Positions 28,801 through 38,423 of a DNA stretch of 38,423 bases are shown in pieces. Both the position numbers and the translations under genes were made by a program. The notes beneath the pieces are model-generated. The model saw only the letters and a list, made by a program, of their open reading frames with translations, did not search any database and had not been told where the DNA came from. The DNA is from Chloroflexi bacterium GWB2_54_36. GTDB lineage: Bacteria > Chloroflexota > Anaerolineae > Anaerolineales > Anaerolineaceae. The stretch is from contig MGMG01000093.1 in NCBI GenBank assembly GCA_001796355.1, positions 1-38,423 of the forward strand, given 5' to 3'. Position 1 is the stretch's first letter. Every line of letters starts with the position of its first letter.

Positions 28801-31800
28801 ATCACCGCTCAACCCATAATAGGGGTAGCCTAAATCCTGGAGCCAGCGATATTCGCCATCAAAACGGCGTAAGCGGTATTCCATTTGGAAGGGCTGGCGG
28901 GCTTTGAAAGCTTCCAGATAAGTGGTTACGCATCGCTCCAAATCCTCTTTATGGACTCCTTCAGTCCAACCGTAACCTTTTTCCTGCTCTATCGTCCGGC
29001 CGGTGAATTTGAGCCAGGTCTGATTGAAATAATCTAATTTCCCGTCCGCTCCGGATCGCCAGATCAACGCCGGGAATTCATCAAAAAGGGACAGGTAATA
29101 ATCACGGGCATGAATGAGTGTTGTTTCAGCCTGCTTGCGCTCGGTAATGTCCCGCAAAAATACTTCCAATCGATCCCGGGTGGGGTAGGCGTGGGTTTCC
29201 CACCAACGTCCATTGATGGACGAACGCGCATCAAAGTGCATCGACCTTTTCTCATTCACTGCGTTGCGAAACTGGCGGTAGAACTCAGTTTTGACAGTCT
29301 GGGGATATTCTTCCCACAAGACTTTCCCGATCAGGTCTTCAGCCGGGCGGCCGCCGAAATAGTGTCGGGTGGCAGCCGGGTTGACCTCCAGAATCCGATA
29401 CTGGTTATCAAAGGCAAGATAGGCTTCCGTGATGCTGTTCAGCACCGAATTCAGCCGTTCATTGCTTTCACGCAAAGCCAGTTCGGATTGCTTCTGCTGG
29501 GTGATGTCCAACAGGCTGCCCTCATAGTATTCCACCGCGCCTGCTTCATCATATACGGTTCTGGCGTTATCCAGAACAGTTATGATTTCCCCGTTTCGCC
29601 GGCGTAACAGGAACTCGAAGTCGTTGACCACCCCTTGCCTCGCCATCGCGTCTGCCCAGCGTTGCCTCGCATCCAGATCGACAAAAAACGTAGCCACGTT
29701 TAACATTTCCCCGAGTTCGCTTTCCGAAATCCCAAACATGTTCTGCAGGGCCGGGTTGCCATCCAACAACTTACCTTCGGGTGTCGTCCGGTATAACCCT
29801 ACAGGCACCCCGCTGAAAAGATTGTAATAACGCGCGCCTACTTCTCGCAATTCAGCGGTTTTACACTCCAATGTCTCCGCCATGCTGTCGATAGTCTGCG
29901 CCAGAAAACCCAGTTCGCTCCCCTTATTGATAATGGATGTTCTGGCCGACAAATCGCCGGTTTGCAACCTTTGCGCTGTAACAATCAACGGCTGCAACCA
30001 GCGAATGACCAGCCACTTTTCAGAAGCAATTGATGCCAGGAAACTTACCAGCAGGATCAAACCGATAATCACTGAGGTCAACTGCAATTGCCTGTTTGCT
30101 TCTTTGATCACGCTGGCTGTCGGCAATCCAACCAACACGTAAGCATGGGTACCATCCGGTCCGAAAGGCAAACTCTTGATCCCATAAAAACGTTCGACCC
30201 CATCCAGACCGACTGTCTGGATCGATGTCTGCCCCGATTGGAGTGCGGCTAATAGGGTACCGCTGAGGTTCTGCTGCGAACTTTGCTCGGCTTGGATGGA
30301 TTGGTACAGCACATTACCCGCCCCATCCACGACCATGATCTCGGATCCGGCGGGCGTTTCATGTAATTCGGCAACTTGCTCGTTGAACCAGTGCGGTTTC
30401 ATGATGGCTGCACCCACCCCGATCGGGATGGCATGCGAGTCCAGCACCCGGGTCAATAAGACCATCTCACCGGATTCATTCGCCTGACTGGTGACCGTAA
30501 AGATTCTCCCAGCAGCCAGCACGCGGTCGATCATCGCGGCGTCTGGCGCCCAAACCGCCGGGTCTTGGGCGCTGCAAGAGATCTCTCCATTGGTTCGGAC
30601 AATTAAAAGATTGACGTATTCGGTTTTGCCAATAAGCATATTATCGAGGACTGCATTGCAGGTTTTCGGATCATCGAGAACCTGATCCACGGCTGCCGCA
30701 GAGTCGAGCAGATTGGCCATTTCAGCGACCATCTGTTTTTGGCTTTCAGCTACAACGACTGCCAGATGAAGCGCTTCATTTTTCGCTTCCTCGATTTTGC
30801 TCTCCCGTTCGTGGTGGGCAGCATAAATCGACCACACCAGTAATGGCAATATGGCGATGAGGATGACCAGAAAGAGTTTCGTCGAGAGTGATTTAAAGTT
30901 AAATATTCGCATCATACCTTTATAAACATCAATAATGGGCAAAAAATTAGCGCGAAGCTAAATTCGCCAAAAAAACTTCGACGATTTGCGGGTCAAAATG
31001 CGTTCCAGTCTGTTCGCGGATATATTCCAAAGCTTGTTCGCGCGTCCAGGCCTTTCGGTAAGGCCGGTCGGAGGTAAGCGCGTCCCAGACGTCGATCACG
31101 GCAAATATCCGCGCGGCCAGCGGAATTTCTTCGCCTTTCAGTCCGCGCGGGTAACCGCTGCCGTCCCATTTCTCATGGTGGCAATAGGGGATATCCAGCG
31201 CCGGGCGCAAATACTCGATGGATGAGAGCATGTCATAGGCATAAACCGGGTGTTTACGCATGATGCCCCACTCTTCCTCGGTGAGTTTGCCCGGCTTGAG
31301 CAAAATTCGGTCGGGAATGCCCAGTTTGCCCATATCATGCAGCAAAGCGCCGCGCCGGATATGGACGATTTGCTCGTTTCCTATTCCCACTGCTCTTGCA
31401 AGCTGAATGGTTAGCTCCATCACGCGCTGCGTGTGTCCTTCCGTTTCCTCATCGCGCAAGTCCATCGCGCGAGACCAGCCTTCGATGGTGGCGTCGTAGG
31501 CCAGAATAAGCTTTGAATTGGAAATTTGAATTTCATTGAATGAATTAATGCTATCGATGGCAATCGCCGCCTGCCCGGCCAATGTTTCGAGGAAGTTGAA
31601 CCAATCCTGGCCAGGGTTTAGCTGGGAGCGATTGAAAACTTCCAAAACCCCGATAAATTGTCCCTTGGCCCACAGCGGCAGGCCGCAGTAAGACACAAAA
31701 TCCTCGCCTGAGAACGTTGAAGCACGCGTTTCTTTACCCCGATAAACAGCCAGGTCAGGGACGAAAATTCGCTGCCAGTTGGATGCAATCTGCCCTGCCA

Positions 31801-34800
31801 GTCCCTGCCCAATCCGCAAGGATACTTTTTGCATTGCGGGCGTATGAAAACCCTGATTGACGGAAGTTTCAAGCATGTTGCTGACTGGGTTGTACAATAA
31901 TATATCCGCCGCGTCCACCTCGCATTGCATGATCGTCTCTTGTGCGACAACTTGCAATGTCAATTGAAGATCCATGCTATTGGCAATGGCGTTATCGATG
32001 GTATGCAGGGCTTCGATGTTCTGCAGCCGCTGGTTGATCTGCTGTTCGGCATGTTTGCGCGCAAAGGCAGCCGTCATTTGTGCCGCGATTACCCGGATGC
32101 GCTTGATGGAAGATTCCGGAAGCGGTGCATTGTGACCAATTTGGAGTAACCCAAATATTCTTTCATTGGCCACCAGGGGAACCGAGATGACGCAACGAAA
32201 CCCTAATATTTTAGAGGCTTGAGAAATCAAGCGCCTTTGGATTTCATTTTCACCATATTCAACCATCATGGCCCGGATGGTTTCAGGATCGTTGATCATT
32301 TCGATTTCGCCCTGTTTACGGATGCGCGCAAATTGGCCGTCCCCGGTTATAGGCATTTTCACATTTAAAGACTTCCTGTTTCCACCGATCATTTTTTCAA
32401 CTTTCTTGAACAGGGTTGAAGTAAATTCAACATGCTCGACCAGCAGAAAGTTTTGATCGGGGCCGGGCTGCGCAACAACCACGACATCACAATGGAAAAT
32501 ATCCAGTAGCTCTTTGGATACAAATGTAATGATGTCCTTGATCTCCATGCCCTGGTTGATGGCGGAGCTTATCGCGTTGATCAGCTCCAGATCCTGAGTT
32601 CGTTGCTGGATCAGCTCTTCATCCTGCTTGCGTGCGGTGATGTCTTGCACTGCGCCGTATATACCAACTAATTCGTTACTCTTTGCGTCTAAAACGGGGT
32701 GGGCATAGACTCGTACCCAAACGGTTTTACCGCTCTTGGTTATGGTACGAAGTTCACTGTTGATGGATTGGTTGGCGCGCAGCTTTTCCATATCCCGGTC
32801 ATCTATAGCCAGATCATCGGGATGCAAAGTGGCGCGCCATCCACCGCGGGCAACAAATTCCTCAAACGAATATCCCGCGATTTCCTCGAAGGCGCCCGCA
32901 ACCCAATTTAAGGAGAGCTTGCCATCCGCTCCAATCTGGGATGAAAACATGTAATCGGAGGTCACCGTTGAAATCAGGCGATAACGTTCTTCGGATTCGC
33001 GCAACTTCTTTTCTGCCAGTTTTCGCTCCGTGATGTCCTGAAAAGCGCCGTAAATACGGGTAATTTTTCCGTCACTGCGCTCGGCTGCCCCCTGGGCGCG
33101 CACCCAAATACGCTTGCCCTTGGCGGTAATCAACTGAAGTTCAAGGTCATAGGGTTTGCCTGAGGCGATGCAATCCTGTACAGCGGCAGTGATGACCGGG
33201 CGATCCTCCGGCGCATAAAAATTGATCGCCTCGGCGACATTCGGCTTGGTGGCTGGATCCACCTCATGAATGCGATAGACTTCCTTGGTCCAACTGAGCG
33301 TCTGCGTATCAAGATGAATTTCCCAGCCGCCGATTTTGGCGATCTCACCGGTGATATTAAGCAAATCGTTGGAATGTCGCAATTCCTCTTCCATCCGTTG
33401 GCTCAATGTAATATCCTGATATTGTGAGACGAGGTACAGCGGTTTCTCGTTCTTGTCTCTCACGAGTGACACGTTTACCTGGGTGCTGATGATTTGGCCA
33501 TTCTTTTGGAAGTAGCGTTTCTCGATTTGGTAGTTTTGAATCTCGCCCGCCAGCAACTGCTGGGTGTAGGAAAGTTGGATATCCTGATCATCAGGATGTG
33601 TGATTTCTTGATAGGTTTTCTTTAATAGTTCTTCTTCTGAATAACCTAGAATATTAACCAATGATCGGTTTATCTTAAGAAAACGGCCATCCAGAGCAAC
33701 CAATGCCTTGCCAATCGGGGCATTTTCGAAAGCATATTTAAATAGCTCTTCGCTTTCTCTCAGCTTCTCTTCTATACGTTTCCGGTCCGTGATGTCGATG
33801 ACCATGCCGGTAAGCGAGCCATCTTCGGCTGTGGCGCTCAACAACACAACCTTGGTCTTGCCATCGCGTGTCAAAAGCCTGGTCTCGAAATTCTTGACTT
33901 GTTTCTCTTTCGCCAGGACTTCGAGCAAGCGGACGCGGTCATTTGAATTCTGGTAAAGCAGCAGGCTTTGCTGGCCAATCAAATCGGCTGGCGAAGCGTA
34001 ATTGGCCATACTTGCCAGCTCCTGGTTGACAAAAAGAAAGACTCCATCCTGGGTGTGGTAAACGCCGACCGGCGCATTATCAACCAGCGCGGCATAACTG
34101 TTTTTGGATTCCTGGAGTTCCTCTTCCGCCTTTTTTCGCGCTTCGTTATCAGCCTCCACCCTTCGGTTCTTCTCTTGTAGCTCCGCTACTTTATCTTCCA
34201 GCTTGCGGATGAGCGCTGCGCTGTGCTCTTTATAATACGCTGCGTCGTCGATTACCCCGTGGCTGGCGACCAGCTCGCCGGTTGTGTGTTTCTCAAGGGT
34301 CTCTTTCAGCAAAGCCAGAAATTCTGCCGGCTCGGTTGGCTTGATGATGAACCGCTCGGCGCCCAGACTGAGGGCCAGGGCTTCATCCTGGGGTTCGGTG
34401 TAGGTGGCCGTGTAGAATATAAAAGGGATATCCCGCAACCGCCCATCTTCCTTACAGGCGCGGCAAAAACTGAAACCATCCATCACCGGCATCAAGATGT
34501 CGCTGATGATCACATCCGGTTTGGCCTGGAGCGCCAGGTCCAACGCCTCAGCCCCGTTCGCAGCCGACGCCAATTCGTAGCCATTGGCTGAGAGAAGCAT
34601 TTGCAGGAGATAAAGATTTTTTTCTTCGTCGTCAACAATGAGAATTTTAGTCATGTTGATTCTCCTGAGCGCTTTGCGGTTTGCGTGGCAACAGGTATTG
34701 CTCTATTTCCATCACAAACGTTTCCGGGTTGATCGGTTTTTCGATATATCCGATGCAACCCGCCGCCAGAATCCGCTCCCGATCGCCGGCCATGGCATAA

Positions 34801-37800
34801 GAGGTCACGGCTACGATGGGAATTTGAAATTGTTTATCCTTCGTCAATTCCAGGGCGACGGCATATCCGTCCATTTCTGGCAATTGAATATCCAGCAGGA
34901 TAAGCGCCGGATTGATCTGGTATACCAGGTCGATCCCGCTGCGCCCATCTTCCGCGATAAAGACCTGGTAACCATGCTTTTCCAGCAGGAAGGTCGTCAG
35001 GTAGCGGTTTCGCTCATTGTCCTCGATCAAAAGGATTGTGGTTTTCATGATTTCATCCCCTCTACAGGTAACGAGAAACTAAAGGTGCTTCCTTTACCCC
35101 ATTCGCTTTCGATCCAAATCTCGCCGCCCATGGCTTCGACCAGCCGCTTACAGATGGACAAGCCCAGTCCGGTGCCATCGTGCTGGCGAGTGGTCCCTGA
35201 ATCCAACTGTCGGAATGGCCGAAAGAGCGATTCTATTTGCTCGGGCCTGATGCCGATGCCCGTATCCGTGATGGATGTGATGACCATGCCATCCCTCACA
35301 AAACAATCGACATGGATGCTTCCTTGATCCGTAAATTTTAGCGCATTACTGAGTAAATTTAGCAGGATCTGCTCCACGCGGCGCCGGTCGCCGGTCATTT
35401 TGCCAACCTGAGGGGCTATCGAGGGCACCAACTCCAATCCCTTTTTCTTTGCCAAAGGGACGACCTTATCCATACTTTTCCGCAGGGATTCTTGCATATC
35501 GAACGGTTCACGAATCAATTCGAGCTCGCCAGCTTCGATTTTAGAAATGTCCAACACATCGTTAATCAGTTCCAGTAAGTGATGGGCGCTGTCCTGTACC
35601 ATGTTGAGTTGTTTTTCCTGCTCCGGTTCCAGCGGCCCGACCAACCCCATCAGCAACATGCCGGTAAAGCCAATAATAGAATTGAGCGGGGTGCGCAATT
35701 CATGCGACATGGTGGCCAGAAAAGCTGATTTCAACCGGTCAGCGGACTCGGCGCGCACTTTGGCGCTCTCCAATTCCGCTGTACGTTCCGCCACGCGTTG
35801 TTCGAGCTCCTCATTCATTTTGCGGATCTTTATTTCCGCGCGCCTGATTTCGGTTATATCATGCACCGAGCCGACCAAGTAGGTACAGGTTCCTGTGTTG
35901 TCGTAAAATGGTGTGGCAGACACTTCACCATAGAGCGTGCCTGTGGGATAGGCAGATACTTCCTCCCATTTCACCGTTTTCTTCTCTTGAACCGCCTGTT
36001 TGTATTTTTCTTTCGCCAGCGCATGCGATTCGGGCGGCAAGACTTCTTCCATCCGTTTGCCAACCACTTGCTCGCGGCTCAGGCCGGTTACAGCCTGAAA
36101 AGCTGGATTGATGGATACGAACCGAAAGTAATCTTCTGGTTCAACCGATAAGAGAAAGATAACATCACCCACCGTGTCCAGGATCAACGAGAGGCGCTGC
36201 TCACTGGCTGCGATTAATTCTTCAGCGCGTCTGTGTTCGGTGATGTCTTTCACGCCACCGTTGATGCCAATTAATTCGTTGCGCTCCGCGTCCCAGACCG
36301 GGTGGGCATAGATTTGGACCCAGACCGTTTGACCGCTTTGGGTGATCGTCCGAATTTCGTTGTGGACAGTCTGGTTAGCGCGGAGTTTTTCCTTGTCCCG
36401 GTCGTCCGCGGCCAGGTCGTCGGGATGCAAACTGGCGCGCCAGCCACCGCGAGCTTTGTATTCTTCGAACGTATAACCGGTAATCGACTCAAAGGCGCCG
36501 GCGACCCAGTTTAAGGTTAGTTTGCCATCCAGATCTATTTTTTCTGAAAATATGTAATCGGAAGCCACTGCCGAGATTAAACGATAGCGCTCCTCGCTCT
36601 CGCGTAATGCCTGGTTGGATTTGACCAGATGGCTAGTCCTGTCGCGAACCTGTTTACGCAGGATAACCACCCATACCACAGCCAGACCAAATAAAACTAA
36701 AATAACAACAATCACCCAGAGTATGGTCACCAGCCAGCGATTTGCGCTGGAAGGATTCAACCAGCGGTTCAATATTGTAGAATAAATCGATTTTGGGTCA
36801 TCACGCCACACACCAAGGTGTTTATCTATGGCATCAAGGAGCTCCTGGTTCTGTCCCTGAGCGGTCGCGTAGTACAGCGTTGACGCATTAAAAATGATCG
36901 ATGTTCTAATCAGTCCATAATCCCGGTAAAAGTAATCACCGTAGAAATGGTTCGTTACGACTGCGATCGCTGATTTTTTGGTGACCAGATCGAAAGCATC
37001 TTTAAGGGTTTTTGCTGGAACAACCGTCACCGCAAATCCGTGCTCTTGCATCGTTTGTACCAGCGCGGTTTGTTGGATGGACCCGTTGAGGACAGCCACC
37101 CGCTGCCCGTCCAACTGATCGATCCGGTTGATCTGTGAGGTCGGATCAGCGTATGCCCTGGACCAACTCTCGGCAGCAGGAATGTGATGAAAATCGTATT
37201 TCTCATCGCGCTCGGGTGAATATGCGACATCCGGCATCAGGTCGATCTCGCCGGTCTCCAGCGCAGTAAGGCACGCTTCCCATTCACAGGACACATAGAT
37301 CAGCGTCCAGTTCTCTCTTTTAGCGATTTCTTCTAATAAGTCGATGAAGAAGCCGTCAGCAACCCCGTTATCCGTGAGAAAAATTTTCGGCTTGTTTTGA
37401 TACACCCCAACTCGAACCGATCTCTCCGCAGCGTTAGCCCGACCAGACAGGATGGTTAATAACGCTAGTAGCGTAATGCTAACCAGACTAGCCCATAAAA
37501 CAGGAGATATTGATCGTTGGCGCTTTTTACCCAATGGATAAATACCTTTTCTTACTACTCGGAGTGGGGTCAACCTGGAGAATAGAGTGGGATATCGAAT
37601 ATTGCTTCCACTACATTATGCAAAATCCCGCCAAGGTCGTTCGGCAACCTGGGGGTCTTCTTTCCAGTAAAAGAATAAACATGAGCGATATCCATGCCTC
37701 TAAGCGATGAACCGGTAACGATAGATAGCTACCCATATTCGTATGCCGCCAGAAAAATTCGGGGATTTTCGACTATTATATAATTAAACCGTAAAATAGC

Positions 37801-38423
37801 TCTTGACAATTGTGTTATTAACAACTTCATCGTTGGAACGCCATTATCAAGAATCTGGAAAATGGGGTAGAAAGTTCAATTAACCTCAGCTTAGTCAACG
37901 GAAAACAACGAACCGTCGAACTCTCGTCCTTCCCGCGGAGTGACCGAAAATGTTGTCACCCTACCCGACAATCTGTCACCCTGAACGAAGTGAAGGGTCT
38001 CTTAACAAATCGGCGAGATGTTTCGCTTCGCTCAATCGCAAATTGCCCTGCGGGCAACATGATAAATAACTAGGAATAGTCCAGATCATCATCAAACCAT
38101 TCTGTACTTAAATCAGCCCACTTGGGATTCATTGTCTCGATAAGGTCGATTTTCTTTTTTCGCAGCCAGCCTTTTATCTGCTTTTCCCGTGCAATGGCAG
38201 CGTTTATATCATCCGTTTCTTCATAAAATACCAACTGGGTAATATTATATTTCTGGGTGAAACCAGGAAGTTCTTTCTTTTTATGTTCCATAACGCGGCG
38301 CAGCAAATTATTCGTAACGCCAGTATAAAGCGTGGATTACGCAACCTTTTTTCTGTAAATTCGAGTCAGAAAAATCCATCGTTCTTTAACAATCGAATGA
38401 CTTGCCAGAGCAATAGTGCTTCC

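Overview
The window looks like one piece of a chromosome from a free-living, GC-moderate bacterium, most likely a Chloroflexota/Anaerolineae-type organism. This is inferred from gene style: SHOCT-type small proteins, long multi-PAS/GAF sensors, Cu lipoproteins, a reverse-transsulfuration pair, and dispersed repeats of the CACCCTGAACGAAGTGAAGGG kind. No rRNA, tRNA, CRISPR array, phage or complete insertion sequence was seen.

Layout. (1) 1-5.2 kb, plus strand: the end of a membrane-anchored protein, then a 200-nt leader followed by a three-gene ABC importer (lipoprotein, ATPase, double-length permease) of the PhnCDE superfamily. The binding protein resembles the putative selenate-importer branch. 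A rearranged CcdA-like protein follows. (2) 5.5-6.0 kb, minus: two small membrane proteins. (3) 6.5-9.3 kb: cystathionine beta-synthase (plus) and cystathionine gamma-lyase/synthase (minus), converging on a shared terminator. (4) 9.4-12.3 kb, minus: a MacB/LolD-type ABC exporter (two FtsX permeases and an ATPase). (5) 12.6-28.1 kb, plus: a copper/redox island. It holds an OmpR-type two-component pair with a Met/His-bearing sensor loop, two SHOCT proteins, a DUF1461 protein, a CuA-like cupredoxin, a DsbD/CcdA-like transporter, a degenerate McrB-like AAA protein, small His/Cys-rich proteins, a CsoR-family regulator, two P1B-1 copper ATPases, a multicopper oxidase, a YtkA-like lipoprotein and a second cupredoxin. 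(6) 28.2-37.6 kb, minus: an overlapping signalling operon (hybrid-type histidine kinase, lone receiver, receiver-PAS-GAF-HD-GYP protein, PAS-GGDEF protein), so c-di-GMP synthesis and breakdown lie together. (7) 37.6-38.4 kb: dispersed repeats and a 5'-truncated GIY-YIG gene.

The most striking observation is the leader of the ABC importer. A well-placed Shine-Dalgarno and ATG open a tiny frame that meets UGA at codon 7 and continues in frame to UAG at codon 27. The continuation makes a UxxC motif. A 7-bp hairpin with a GG-starting loop begins exactly 11 nt after the UGA, which is the geometry of bacterial SECIS elements. An intrinsic terminator follows before the importer. As the importer belongs to the putative selenate family, this reads as a possible selenocysteine-sensing leader (or a micro-selenoprotein) controlling selenium uptake. 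This is inference from sequence and needs experimental or comparative support.

Other points of interest: a CcdA homologue with its first Cys-bearing helix moved to the C-terminus; a 13-bp intergenic motif present three times, once as half of an inverted repeat; and a Walker-degenerate McrB-like protein inside the copper island.
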